NCBI RefSeq assembly: GCF_014635185.1
Contig: NZ_BMCM01000005.1
Coordinates: 124,001 to 188,000, forward strand
Direction of reading: 5' to 3'
From: Microbacterium murale
GTDB taxonomy: Bacteria > Actinomycetota > Actinomycetes > Actinomycetales > Microbacteriaceae
DNA: 64,000 nucleotides
How positions within the stretch are numbered: position 1 is the stretch's first letter; every line of letters begins with the position of its first letter. The position numbers were made by a program, and so were the translations under genes. The notes below the pieces were generated by a model. That model did no database searches, was not told the origin of the DNA, and saw nothing but the letters and a program-made list of their open reading frames with translations. Of the stretch, positions 39,270 through 51,509 are shown piece by piece.

Positions 39270-39964
39270 CGCCATCCCTCCTCGATCTGCTGCAGCGCGG
39301 TCCGCGCGGACGTGCGATCGCTCTCCTCGGCGGTGTATCCGCCGAATCGCACGCGTTCGTAGAGGCGAAGCAGCTCCCCCGCAGCCTTCGATATCCCCGA
39401 CCGCCGCGTGATGATGCGCAACGCGAACTCCGACGGCGTTTCACTCGCTCCGCGGATGATCCCGGCATCCGTCGCGCTCTCCTCGAGCCCGATCCACGCC
39501 GCGATGATCGCGTCGGTGGGGACGGGACGCTCATCGAGCGTGCGCAGCGCGCCTTGGATGCCGCGGTGAATCACCGGCGCCTCGACGTCCGGCTCGGCGT
39601 CGGCGACCTGCTCCTGCAGATCGAAGGTCGTCTCCGCCCCCTCCTGGGTGCGCAGCGGACGATCTCGCCATGCCCGCGCCAACGCCCGCAGGACGATCAG
39701 CAGGACGAGGATCACTGCGACGACGGCGAGTGCGAGGAACACGAAGCCGATGATCGCCCCGACGATGTCGGAGGCCGGATTCTCCGGGATCGGCGTCATG
39801 GTCGGCATCGAGGATTCCTGGACGACCGGCGGGGCCGTCACGCCGTCGCGCGGTTCAGACGGCGCGAGATCGATTGACGGAGTGCCCTGAACCGCCGTGG
39901 CGACCATGACGATGAGGAACAGTCCGACGACGACGACAGCTGCGAGTCTCCTCATCCGGCGCAC
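39266..39964 (-). CDS. DUF4129 domain-containing membrane protein
   Basis: 232 aa. An N-terminal hydrophobic segment (about 6-26, signal anchor), an extracytoplasmic Pro-rich stretch, a second helix (about 67-92), then a cytoplasmic DUF4129 region: AWIGLEESATDAGI, GASETPSEFALRI, and LLRLYERVRFGGYTAEE. DUF4129 proteins often sit next to MoxR-DUF58 genes, as here. The frame begins with GTG at 39964; an ATG three codons later (39955) is an equally likely start, and neither has a clear ribosome site. First gene of the cluster. Confidence 0.85.
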   Translation of the reverse strand: MRRMRRLAAVVVVGLFLIVMVATAVQGTPSIDLAPSEPRDGVTAPPVVQESSMPTMTPIPENPASDIVGAIIGFVFLALAVVAVILVLLIVLRALARAWRDRPLRTQEGAETTFDLQEQVADAEPDVEAPVIHRGIQGALRTLDERPVPTDAIIAAWIGLEESATDAGIIRGASETPSEFALRIITRRSGISKAAGELLRLYERVRFGGYTAEESDRTSARTALQQIEEGWR

Positions 39965-40002
39965 CGAATCAGAATCGGCGCCGCGGAGTTCATGCCTTCA
40001 CA

Positions 40003-40458
40003 CTAGAGCGTGCTCACGCCCTCCATCGAAGTGCGACCCGCGAATGGGGACAACCCGTCGCGCAACGACGTCACCTGCGCGATGTCCATGTGCACGGCCG
40101 CCATCACCTGGCGCGGAACGTCGAGCGCCCGCTGCCGCAGTTCGAGACCGGCCTGCGTCAGCCGGATGTCGAGACGGCGCTCGTCTACGCTGCTGCGCTC
40201 TCGCGCGATCAGCCCTTCCTTCTCGAGGCGCTTGACCAACGGTGACGCGGTCGCCGGCTCCATTGCGAGGTCTGCGGCGAGATCGTTGAGCGCGCGAGGC
40301 GATCTCTCCCAGAGCGCGAGCATGACGAGATACTGCGGATGCGTGAGCCCGAGCGGCTCGAGGATCGGGCGGTAGATCGCCACGACGTTACGCGCCGCGG
40401 TCACCAGGGCGAAGCAGAGCTGATTCTCGAGCTTGAGGAGGTCGTCCGAATCGGTCAC
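40003..40458 (-). CDS. MarR family regulator, OhrR-like with N-terminal sensor Cys
   Basis: 151 aa. LENQLCFALV places Cys at residue 15, the same position as the peroxide-sensing Cys of B. subtilis OhrR. The winged-helix core follows: LTHPQYLVMLALWE, LNDLAADLAMEPATASPLVK and the wing SVDERRLDIRLT. OhrR represses the peroxidase gene ohr and is released when the Cys is oxidised by organic hydroperoxides. No ohr is adjacent; the divergent gene encodes a small zinc-ribbon protein instead. GTG start, with a short-spaced GGAG. Operator-like palindromes lie directly upstream. Confidence 0.85.
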   Translation of the reverse strand: MTDSDDLLKLENQLCFALVTAARNVVAIYRPILEPLGLTHPQYLVMLALWERSPRALNDLAADLAMEPATASPLVKRLEKEGLIARERSSVDERRLDIRLTQAGLELRQRALDVPRQVMAAVHMDIAQVTSLRDGLSPFAGRTSMEGVSTL

Positions 40459-40471
40459 AGCTCCAACTATA

Positions 40472-40491
40472 CATATGGACTAATCATTAGT
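40472..40491. promoter_or_regulatory. Palindromic operator between OhrR-like gene and small zinc-ribbon gene
   Basis: ACTAATCATTAGT (40479-40491) has perfect 6-base arms around one base, and the palindrome CATATG (40472-40477) sits next to it. This AT-rich patch is unusual in the window. Minus-strand TATAGT (RBS-side) and plus-strand TACACT overlap or flank the palindrome and may be the two -10 elements. Binding by the OhrR-like protein is inferred. Confidence 0.6.
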
Positions 40492-40503
40492 ACACTAAGG
40501 AAC

Positions 40504-40746
40504 ATGGCGAACAGTTCAGACCGAGTTCCGCTCCGCACCCGCATCCGCGAGGCCGGCGGGCTGTATCGCTGGTTCAACACGAACCTGATCCGACTCGCAG
40601 GTCCCGCCGCGGTCGGACCTTACGAAGCCACTCCTCCACCGACTGCCTCCCAGCGGGCCGAGCGGGCATGTCCGCTGTGCGGCCGACCGATGACCGAGCA
40701 TGAGATCGACCGTTCCGGTCCGAAACCGCTCATGCACTGCCCCTGA
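40504..40746 (+). CDS. Small zinc-ribbon protein divergent from OhrR-like regulator
   Basis: 80 aa, function unknown. A basic, helical N-terminal half (RTRIREAGGLYRWFNTNLIR) is followed by a Pro-rich linker and CPLC...HC near the C-terminus (CPLCGRPM, then LMHCP), a likely zinc-binding site. The ATG at 40504 has AAGGA immediately upstream and follows the putative operator; the longer frame from 40339 would overlap the regulator gene. It may be controlled by the OhrR-like protein. A redox-responsive zinc site would fit such control, but this is speculation. Confidence 0.7.
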   Translation: MANSSDRVPLRTRIREAGGLYRWFNTNLIRLAGPAAVGPYEATPPPTASQRAERACPLCGRPMTEHEIDRSGPKPLMHCP

Positions 40747-40749
40747 CAG

Positions 40750-40783
40750 GCGTCCCCTCTGCGCAGACGCGTCCGTGGGACGC
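40750..40783. terminator. Candidate bidirectional terminator with two alternative stems
   Basis: GGGACGC at 40777-40783 can pair either with GCGTCCC at 40750-40756 (7 bases, 20-base loop) or, using its last 6 bases, with GCGTCC at 40769-40774 (3-base loop). It lies between convergent genes. It is weak compared with the other terminators of the window. Confidence 0.4.
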
Positions 40784-41124
40784 TATGCGCCTGCGCTCTC
40801 CCGTGCAGCGTCGATCCATGACATCAGCGCGTCATCGTTCTCGATCGCGGTCGGGGCCACGTCCAACCAGCTCGGCCCCATCGTCTTCGCACCCATCACC
40901 GCAATCGAGACGCCCGGCTCGGTCAGCAGCGCAGCGCCCTTCTCTTCTGTGACACGCACGAGGAGCACACCCTCTTTGCGCGTGCCGACGAGGATACGGC
41001 CGTGCAGCAGGAACGCGCGCGTGCCGAACATCCGCTTCTCTTCGAGCCCGGGCTCAGACATCAGCAGTGCTCTGACCCGATCGGCGAGTTCAGTGGCGGC
41101 AGCATCCATGCTCGACGTCACCAC
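40783..41124 (-). CDS. TfoX N-terminal domain protein
   Basis: 113 aa, a single TfoX/Sxy N-terminal domain: VRALLMSEPGLEEKRMFGTR, then AFLLHGRILVGTRKEGVLLV. In gamma-proteobacteria TfoX with its C-terminal domain switches on competence; stand-alone N-domain proteins like this are widespread and of unknown role. GTG at 41124 or ATG at 41109 could start it; the spacing to the uvrB stop (2 bases to 41124) suggests coupled translation either way. It is the second gene of a uvrB-tfoX-like unit. Confidence 0.8.
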   Translation of the reverse strand: MVTSSMDAAATELADRVRALLMSEPGLEEKRMFGTRAFLLHGRILVGTRKEGVLLVRVTEEKGAALLTEPGVSIAVMGAKTMGPSWLDVAPTAIENDDALMSWIDAARESAGA

Positions 41125-41126
41125 CC

Positions 41127-43202
<2,076 letters not shown>

Positions 43203-43279
43203 CCCTCAAGCGTATGCGGAGCCTCAGACATCGGGGTCGCCGGCCGCACACGCAGAGCGGTGACGTCGAAGGCACAACC

Positions 43280-43285
43280 TATAGT
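43280..43285 (+). promoter_or_regulatory. Candidate -10 element of the DUF4126 gene, leaderless
   Basis: TATAGT, 6 bases before the GTG start at 43292, with no Shine-Dalgarno in between. A leaderless transcript is likely. Confidence 0.45.
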
Positions 43286-43291
43286 GGGGCC

Positions 43292-43924
43292 GTGATCGAG
43301 TTCCTGATCGGCTCCAGCCTCGCGGCATCGGCCGGGCTCAACGCCTGGATGCCGCTCTTCCTGCTTGGCCTCGCCGACCGCTTCCTCCCTGCGGTGAATC
43401 TTCCCTCCGGCTGGTCGTGGATCTCCAGCGACATCGCCCTGTGGATCCTCGGCGTCCTGCTGGTCCTCGAGATCGTCGCAGACAAGATCCCCGCACTCGA
43501 TTCGATCAACGACGTCGTCCAGAGCGTGCTGCGCCCGGCATCAGGCGGCATCGTGTTCGGTGCGGGAGCGAGCTCCGAGACGGTCGCCGTCGACGACCCG
43601 TCGTCGTTCTTCTCGGAGAACACGTGGGTGCCGATCGTCACGGGCATCGTGATCGCCCTGATCGTGCACGTCGTCAAGGCCACCACGCGCCTGACGGCGA
43701 ACACAGTCACCGGCGGCCTGGCCGCTCCGGTGCTGAGCACAGCCGAGGACGGAGCGTCGTTCCTGCTCGCCGCGCTCGCGATCATCGTTCCCGTGCTCGC
43801 CGCCCTGTTGTTGATCGGCCTCATCGTCGCGGTCGTGCTGTACTTCCGACGGCGTCGTCGCAGGCGGGAAGCGGTCAGCGGCGATGTGGCGAACGGGTCG
43901 GATGCAGCGCCACCGCCGCGATGA
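43292..43924 (+). CDS. DUF4126 domain-containing membrane protein
   Basis: 210 aa, function unknown. IEFLIGSSLAASAGLNAWMP and the Gly-rich LGLADRFLP match the DUF4126 start. Four or five hydrophobic segments (about 2-30, 47-68, 112-135, 150-190) are followed by a run of arginines and a Pro-rich end. GTG at 43292 is preferred over the longer frame from 43214 because of the promoter position and the hydrophobic N-terminus. Its last 50 bases overlap the 3' end of the convergent MFS gene. Confidence 0.82.
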   Translation: MIEFLIGSSLAASAGLNAWMPLFLLGLADRFLPAVNLPSGWSWISSDIALWILGVLLVLEIVADKIPALDSINDVVQSVLRPASGGIVFGAGASSETVAVDDPSSFFSENTWVPIVTGIVIALIVHVVKATTRLTANTVTGGLAAPVLSTAEDGASFLLAALAIIVPVLAALLLIGLIVAVVLYFRRRRRRREAVSGDVANGSDAAPPPR

Positions 43925-45101
43925 CTGCGGCGACCACCCCCATGAAGATCACGGCACCGAGGAACCACCCCCAGCCGGCGCTGCCGAAGACGACGCCCAG
44001 CGCCCATCCGAACAGGCTCGAACCGGCGTAGTACGCGAAATAGTACAGCGACGGCGCCTGCGCACGACTGTCCGCATCGGCGAGGACGGGCGCCCAACTC
44101 GATGCGATCGCGTGCGCTCCGAAGAAGCCGCCTGTGAAGACGACGAGACCGATGAGGATGACGATCGGCGACGGCACGTACATCAGGGCAGCCCCGACGA
44201 CGAAGAGCCCGATCGCGCCGAGCAACACGATGCGACGTCCATGCCTCACAGCCAGAGACCCCGCCCACGGCGATGACACCGTTCCGGCCAGATATGCGAG
44301 GAACAGTAGCGTCACCAACCAGACCGGCAGCAGGAACGGCGGCGCGATGAGATGGAAGCCGAGGTAGTTGTATACCGCGACGAACGCGCCCATGAGCAGG
44401 AAGCCCTGCGCGTACAGCGCAAGCAGACGCGGTGAACGCAGGGCGCGGATGAGTCGTGCGAGCTTGCCCGGTCCCGCATCCGCTCGCATCCGCCCTGGCA
44501 CGAATCTCCGCGCGCGAGGTACGAGCCAGAGGAAGAGCACGGCAGCGGCCGTGCACAGCAGCGTGACGCTCCAGACTCCGATGCGCCAGTCGAACGCCTC
44601 CCCGATCGGGCCGGCGACCAGGCGCCCCGTGAGACCGCCGACGGTCGTCCCTGCCGTGTAACTGCCGGCAGCGGCTGCGACGTGCCGCGCGTGCACCTCC
44701 TCACTGAGGTACGCGAGCGCCACGGCAGGTACAGCCCCGAGAGCGAGTCCCTCACCGAGACGCAGCACAAGCAGCACGGCGATCTCTGTACTCAGCGGCG
44801 CCGCGAGCCCGAAGGCGGTAGCAGCGATGATGCCGATCGCCATCGCGGGGATCCTTCCGATCCGATCGGCGACCAGAGACCATGGGATCACGGCGACCGC
44901 GATCCCGAGTGTCGCGGCGGAGACCGTCAACGCAGCCGTCGACGCCGGCACCTCGAGGTCCACCGCGACCTGCGGCAGCACCGCCTGCAGGGAGTACAGC
45001 TGCGCGAACGTCGCGACGCCGGCGAAGAAGAGTCCTGCGATCAGCCGTCGATACGACCGGGTCCGGGGAATGTGACCCGCGAAGAAGTCGTCCGCGCTCA
45101 C
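43875..45101 (-). CDS. MFS transporter (YnfM-like, 12 helices)
   Basis: Secondary transporter, 408 aa, substrate unknown. About twelve hydrophobic helices; the loop after helix 2 has LVADRIGRIPAM, the family's GxxxDRxGR-type motif, and after helix 8 SLAVRHGRRIVLLGA. It resembles the YnfM/arabinose-efflux group. The GTG at 45101 overlaps the coaE stop by 4 bases (GTGA), so the longer start at 45122 is rejected. It is the last gene of the long ssu-acs-metY-coaE operon, and the 3' ends of this gene and the DUF4126 gene overlap. Confidence 0.85.
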   Translation of the reverse strand: MSADDFFAGHIPRTRSYRRLIAGLFFAGVATFAQLYSLQAVLPQVAVDLEVPASTAALTVSAATLGIAVAVIPWSLVADRIGRIPAMAIGIIAATAFGLAAPLSTEIAVLLVLRLGEGLALGAVPAVALAYLSEEVHARHVAAAAGSYTAGTTVGGLTGRLVAGPIGEAFDWRIGVWSVTLLCTAAAVLFLWLVPRARRFVPGRMRADAGPGKLARLIRALRSPRLLALYAQGFLLMGAFVAVYNYLGFHLIAPPFLLPVWLVTLLFLAYLAGTVSSPWAGSLAVRHGRRIVLLGAIGLFVVGAALMYVPSPIVILIGLVVFTGGFFGAHAIASSWAPVLADADSRAQAPSLYYFAYYAGSSLFGWALGVVFGSAGWGWFLGAVIFMGVVAAVIAAVALHPTRSPHRR

Positions 45102-45697
45102 TCTTCCGTCAGACGCCGCCACAGCGCGTCCACCTGCTGCTCGGTCTGCTCCAGCGACCCGCCGGTGTCGATCACGACATCGGCGATCGCGAGCCGCTTC
45201 TCATCCGAAACCTGGGCGTCGATCCGGTTCTGCGCCTCCTGCGGCTGCATTCCGCGCAGCTCGATCAGGCGGCGCAGCCGCTCCTCTGCCGGTGCATGCG
45301 CGACGAGGATGGTGTCCCAGGGATCGTCGACGCGGGCCTCGACGAGCAGCGGCACGTCGTACACGACCACGGCGTGCGGGTCGTCCGCGAATGCCGCTTC
45401 GAACCGGCGCTGCGACTCCCGTCGCACGGCAGGGTGCACGATGCCGTTCAGCCGCGCAAGCGCGTCAGGGTCCGAGAACACCCGGGCGCCGAGAGCCGCA
45501 CGGTCCAGCGCACCGGCCTGGTCGATCAACTCGTCCCCGAACGCCGCGGCGATCTCACTGAGCACCGGCGTCCCCGGCGCCTGCACATCGCGCACGATCT
45601 GATCCGCGTCCACGACCACTGCCCCGTGCGCTCCGAGTCGACGGGCGATCGTGGACTTTCCCGAGGCGATTCCCCCGGTCAGCGCGATGAGAGGCAT
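45098..45697 (-). CDS. coaE: Dephospho-CoA kinase
   Basis: Last step of coenzyme A synthesis, phosphorylating the 3'-OH of dephospho-CoA; 199 aa. P-loop LTGGIASGKSTIARRL at the N-terminus, then VVVDADQIVRDVQAPGTP and the lid region PLLVEARVDDPWD. ATG start, 32 bases after the CoA-binding protein gene. The 4-base overlap with the MFS gene joins them in one transcript. Actinobacteria often have coaE near rpsA, as here at about 7 kb distance. Confidence 0.95.
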   Translation of the reverse strand: MPLIALTGGIASGKSTIARRLGAHGAVVVDADQIVRDVQAPGTPVLSEIAAAFGDELIDQAGALDRAALGARVFSDPDALARLNGIVHPAVRRESQRRFEAAFADDPHAVVVYDVPLLVEARVDDPWDTILVAHAPAEERLRRLIELRGMQPQEAQNRIDAQVSDEKRLAIADVVIDTGGSLEQTEQQVDALWRRLTEE

Positions 45698-45729
45698 GCC
45701 GCCAGTCTATGGTTCGAGCAGCCCACGGC

Positions 45730-46311
45730 TCAGCGTGCAAGCACCTGTCGCTTGGAGCTGATCACTCCGGTGTCGAAGCCCGCGAGATGCAGCCCGCCAT
45801 GGAATCTCGCGTGCTCGATCTTGATGCAGCGATCCATGACCACCGAGAGGCCCGCGGATTCCGCGAGGGCAGCCGCCTCCTCGTTCCACGATCCCAACTG
45901 CAGCCACAGCGCTTTCGCGCCCACATCGATGGCCTCCTGCGCGACGCCGGGAAGATCGTCGTGCTTGCGGAACACGTCCACGACGTCCGGCACGACCGGC
46001 AGATCGGCGAGCGACGCGTACACCGGCTGACCGAGGATCTCGGTCTCCCGCGGGTTGACGAGATACACGTCGTACGGCGAACTGGACAGCAGGTACGTCG
46101 TCACGAAATACGAGGCGCGCGCGGGGTTGTTGGATGCCCCGACGATGGCGATCGACTTCGATCGGCGCAGAAGTGCGAAGCGCTCCTGCTGGTTAGGGCC
46201 GACCCAGGTACGTCCCGATGTGGCGGCATCTGTCGCTCCTGGCAGCGCGCACGCGACAGCATCCGTCGGCGCCGGAAGGGCGCAGGAGTCCGCGGGGATC
46301 GAAGTACTCAT
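45730..46311 (-). CDS. CoA-binding domain protein (YccU-like)
   Basis: 193 aa. The Rossmann-like CoA-binding fold is visible: SKSIAIVGASNNPARASYFV, VYLVNPRETEILGQPVYASL, VVDVFRKHDDLP, and ALWLQLGSWNEEAA near the C-terminus. Such stand-alone domains bind CoA or acyl-CoA, but their role is unknown. The N-terminal ~45 residues are Ala/Thr-rich and look disordered. The ATG overlaps the metY stop by 4 bases, so it is co-translated with the sulfhydrylase. Confidence 0.85.
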   Translation of the reverse strand: MSTSIPADSCALPAPTDAVACALPGATDAATSGRTWVGPNQQERFALLRRSKSIAIVGASNNPARASYFVTTYLLSSSPYDVYLVNPRETEILGQPVYASLADLPVVPDVVDVFRKHDDLPGVAQEAIDVGAKALWLQLGSWNEEAAALAESAGLSVVMDRCIKIEHARFHGGLHLAGFDTGVISSKRQVLAR

Positions 46312-47612
46312 CGGGTCGCTCCTGTCGCTGCGGTGAGAGCCTGATCGAGATCCCAGATGATGTCGTCCGCATCCTCCAGGCCGACCGAGATGCGGATCAG
46401 GTCGGGGCGCACACCGGCGGCGTCGAGCTGCGGCGCCAACAGTTGACGGTGGGTCGTGGATGCCGGATGGATGACGAGCGTGCGCGCATCTCCGATGTTC
46501 GCCAGATGCGACGCGAGCTGCAGGTTCTCGATGACAGCCTCCCCCGCCGCGCGCCCGTCGTCAGCGGCGACGCCGAAGGCGAACACCGATCCGGGCCCGA
46601 GCGGAAGGTACTTCGCTGCTCGCTCACGGTGCGGATGCGCTTCCAGCCCCGCCCACGTGACGTACGACACCCGAGGGTCAGCATCCAGCCACTCCGCGAC
46701 GATGCGCGCGTTCGCGAGATGCGCGTCGATGCGCTGCGGAAGCGTCTCGACGCCCTGCAAGAGGTTGAACGCCGATTGCGGGCTCAGTGCGGGGCCGATG
46801 TCGCGCAACTGCTCAGAGCGAAGCTTGGTGAGGAATCCGTACTCACCGAAGTTGTCCCACCATTTGATGCCGCCGTACGACTCGACGGGCTCGGTCATCT
46901 GCGGGAACTTGCCATTTCCCCAGTCGAACGTCCCCTTCTCGATCACGATGCCGCCGAGGGTCGTGCCGTGCCCGCCGAGGAATTTCGTGACCGAATGGAT
47001 CACGATATCGGCGCCGTGCTCGAGCGGCCGTGCGAGATACGGCGTGGCGAGCGTCGCGTCGACGACGAGCGGAACGCCTGCCTCGTGCGCGACAGCCGCG
47101 AGACCCTCGATGTCGGCGATCTCCCCGGAGGGATTCCCGATCATCTCGACGTAGACGACCTTTGTCTCGGGACGGATCGCGGCGGCGAAGTCGGCGGGGT
47201 CGCTCGACGGAACGAAGGTCGTCTCGACCCCGAATCGGCGCAGCGTCACATCCAGCTGGGTGACGGTTCCGCCATAGAGCTGCGCGGAGGCGACGACATG
47301 GTCACCGGCGCCGACGAGGGCGGCGAACGTGATGAACTCGGCGCTCATGCCTGATGCCGTGGCGACGGCGCCGATTCCGCCTTCGAGCGATGCGAGCCGC
47401 TCTTCGAGCGCGGCGACCGTGGGGTTGCCGATGCGCGAGTAGATGTTGCCGTACTTCTGCAGCGCGAAGAGGTTGCCCGCATCCGTCGCGTCATCGAAGA
47501 CGAACGATGTCGTCTGGTAGATCGGCACGGCGCGTGCGCCGGTGGATGCGTCGGGCGTGCCGCCCGCGTGGAGTGCGCGGGTGCGGAACCCGAAGCGGTG
47601 CTCTTCCGTCAT
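46308..47612 (-). CDS. metY: O-acetylhomoserine sulfhydrylase (Cys/Met metabolism PLP enzyme)
   Basis: Makes homocysteine from O-acetylhomoserine and sulfide; 434 aa. PLP lysine about residue 210 in HSVTKFLGGHG, preceded by VDATLATPYLARPLEHGADI; YGNIYSRIGNPTVAALEERL near residues 54-73 is the family signature. The ATG at 47612 gives the usual MTEEHRFGFRTRALHAGG start. It lies 11 bases after acs. The sulfide could come from sulfonates taken up by the SsuABC-type transporter in the same operon, which would make this a sulfur-scavenging unit; the link is inferred. Confidence 0.93.
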   Translation of the reverse strand: MTEEHRFGFRTRALHAGGTPDASTGARAVPIYQTTSFVFDDATDAGNLFALQKYGNIYSRIGNPTVAALEERLASLEGGIGAVATASGMSAEFITFAALVGAGDHVVASAQLYGGTVTQLDVTLRRFGVETTFVPSSDPADFAAAIRPETKVVYVEMIGNPSGEIADIEGLAAVAHEAGVPLVVDATLATPYLARPLEHGADIVIHSVTKFLGGHGTTLGGIVIEKGTFDWGNGKFPQMTEPVESYGGIKWWDNFGEYGFLTKLRSEQLRDIGPALSPQSAFNLLQGVETLPQRIDAHLANARIVAEWLDADPRVSYVTWAGLEAHPHRERAAKYLPLGPGSVFAFGVAADDGRAAGEAVIENLQLASHLANIGDARTLVIHPASTTHRQLLAPQLDAAGVRPDLIRISVGLEDADDIIWDLDQALTAATGATR

Positions 47613-47623
47613 GATGTCCTCGG

Positions 47624-49609
<1,986 letters not shown>

Positions 49610-49611
49610 TC

Positions 49612-50472
49612 TCAGGCCCACTTCTTGAGCAGGTACTTCTCGACAAGCGCGAGAATCCCGTTCGTGATCGTTCCGAGCAGCGCGAGCAGCACGATCGACA
49701 GCAGGATGCGGTCGACACGGCCGCTGTTCTGCGAGTCGGTGAGCAGGAACCCGAGCCCCATCGACGAGGCGATGAGCTCGGCGGCGACGAGGAACAGCCA
49801 TGCCTGAGCGAGTGCGAGCCGCAGACCAGAGACGACCGAGGGCACGACGGCCGGGAGCTGCACGGTGCGGAACAGCGACCAGCCGCGCAGGCTGAACGAG
49901 CGCCCCGCTTCGACCAGCTGCGGGTCGACGTGACGCAGCGCCGAGGCGACTGTCGTGTACACGGGGAAGAAGGCACCGATCGCGATCAGCGTGACCTTGG
50001 ATTCCTCGCCGATCTGCAGCCAGAGGATGAGCAGCGGCACCCAGGCGAGCGACGGCACGGCGCGGAGTGCGGCGAGCGTCGGGCTGAGAAGCACATCACC
50101 GAGGCGAGACAGACCGACGAAGCCGGCGAAGGCGAGGCCGATCACGGATCCGATCGCGAAGCCCAGCAGCACGCGCTGCACCGAGATCGCGATGTGCGTC
50201 CACAGCTGGCCGGCCTCGGCCAGCTCGACTCCCGCGGTGAACACGGATGCCGGCGTGGGCAGGCGGTACGGCGGCACCAGACCGCTCGTGGTGACGACCT
50301 GCCACGCGACGAGGATGATGACGGGCAGGATCAGACCTGCCGCGACACGGACACCGGTGCGATCCCAGATGCCTCGCGTACCGGCATCCGCTCGTCGGCC
50401 CGCGGACGCGCCGGGAAGCTCAAGAGCGCGTTTGGCACCCTCGAGCGCCGCAGCGTCAGCGAAGTCCGTCAT
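49612..50472 (-). CDS. ABC transporter permease, SsuC/TauC type
   Basis: Inner-membrane permease of a nitrate/sulfonate/taurine-class importer, 286 aa. About six hydrophobic helices after a soluble N-terminus; the coupling loop lies near PQLVEAGRSFSLRGWSLFRT with VQLPAVVPSVVSGLRLAL following, a standard pattern in this family. The ATG overlaps the binding-protein stop by 4 bases (50469-50472). The substrate cannot be settled from the permease. Confidence 0.9.
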   Translation of the reverse strand: MTDFADAAALEGAKRALELPGASAGRRADAGTRGIWDRTGVRVAAGLILPVIILVAWQVVTTSGLVPPYRLPTPASVFTAGVELAEAGQLWTHIAISVQRVLLGFAIGSVIGLAFAGFVGLSRLGDVLLSPTLAALRAVPSLAWVPLLILWLQIGEESKVTLIAIGAFFPVYTTVASALRHVDPQLVEAGRSFSLRGWSLFRTVQLPAVVPSVVSGLRLALAQAWLFLVAAELIASSMGLGFLLTDSQNSGRVDRILLSIVLLALLGTITNGILALVEKYLLKKWA

Positions 50473-51509
50473 TCGCCCTTGGCCGCCTTCTCGGCGAACG
50501 TGGCGTTGATGATCGTCTCGAGCGCCTTGTCGACCGACTCCTGGCCGCCCTGCACGTCACCGGAGTCGACGAGCACGGGAGCGATCTTCTCGAGAACCTC
50601 GAGCTGCGCGTCGCCCGGGATGCCGTTCACGTCGAGGTTGGAGCGCTCTTCGATCACGGTCGTCGCGACCTCGATGTCGATGCCCGCGACCTCGGCGAGC
50701 AGCTCGGCTGTCTCTTCCGGGTTCTCGAGAGCCCAGACGCGTGCCTGCTCGTAGGCATCGACGACGGCCTGTGCGAGGTCGGCGTGGTTGTTGATGAAGT
50801 CCTCGGTGGCGTTGAGGAAGCCGTAGGTGTTGAAGTCGACGTTGCGGTAGATGAGCTGATCGCCCGATTCCACCTCGGCTGCTGCCATGATCGGGTCGAG
50901 CCCTGCCCAGGCGTCCACGGAGCCGCCGTCGAGGGCCGCGCGCCCATCGGCGTGCTGCAGGTTCTGCACCTCGACGTCGTCGAGCGACAGTCCACCCTCT
51001 TCGAGCGCCTGCAGCAGGAAGAAGTACGGGTCGGTGCCCTTGGTGGCGGCGATCGAGGTGCCGGCGAGGTCTTCGAGCGACGTGATGCCGCTGTCCGGGC
51101 CGACGACGATGGCCGACCACTCGGGCTGGGAGTAGATGTCGATGACCTGGATGGGCGAGCCGTTGGCGCGGGCGAGCAGCGCCGCTGATCCGGCCGTCGA
51201 TCCGACATCGACCGATCCCGAGCGCAGCAGCTCGTTGGCCTTGTTCGAGCCGGCGGACTGCACCCATTCGACGTCGACATCGTCACCGACGATGTCTTCG
51301 AGGATGCCCTGGTCCTTGATGACGAGGCTGAGCGGGTTGTAGGTCGCGAAGTCGACCGTGAGCGTGTCCGAGGACCACTCGCCGGTTGCGGCGGCGTCGT
51401 CGGACTCGGATGCTCCGGCATTCTCTCCGGCGACGCAGCCAGTGGCGACGAGCATCATCGTCCCGGCGATGGCGATCGCAGGGACGATTCGGCGGGTGAT
51501 GGTGCTCAT
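50469..51509 (-). CDS. ABC transporter substrate-binding lipoprotein, SsuA/TauA type
   Basis: Extracytoplasmic receptor of a sulfonate/taurine-type importer, 346 aa. Signal peptide ending in lipobox LVATGC with Cys at about residue 25, followed by a Ser/Asp-rich linker. The NMT1/SsuA fold is recognisable: LRSGSVDVGSTAGSAALLAR, SLEDLAGTSIAATKGTDPYF, and DAWAGLDPIMAAAEVESGDQ. Aliphatic sulfonate is the best guess; nitrate, thiamine precursor or another ligand is possible. It overlaps both neighbours by 4 bases. Confidence 0.9.
   Translation of the reverse strand: MSTITRRIVPAIAIAGTMMLVATGCVAGENAGASESDDAAATGEWSSDTLTVDFATYNPLSLVIKDQGILEDIVGDDVDVEWVQSAGSNKANELLRSGSVDVGSTAGSAALLARANGSPIQVIDIYSQPEWSAIVVGPDSGITSLEDLAGTSIAATKGTDPYFFLLQALEEGGLSLDDVEVQNLQHADGRAALDGGSVDAWAGLDPIMAAAEVESGDQLIYRNVDFNTYGFLNATEDFINNHADLAQAVVDAYEQARVWALENPEETAELLAEVAGIDIEVATTVIEERSNLDVNGIPGDAQLEVLEKIAPVLVDSGDVQGGQESVDKALETIINATFAEKAAKGE

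Noticed and set aside
49610-49801. Upstream extension of acs into the permease gene
   Set aside because: It would overlap the permease coding sequence by about 190 bases; the GTG at 49609 directly after the stop fits better.
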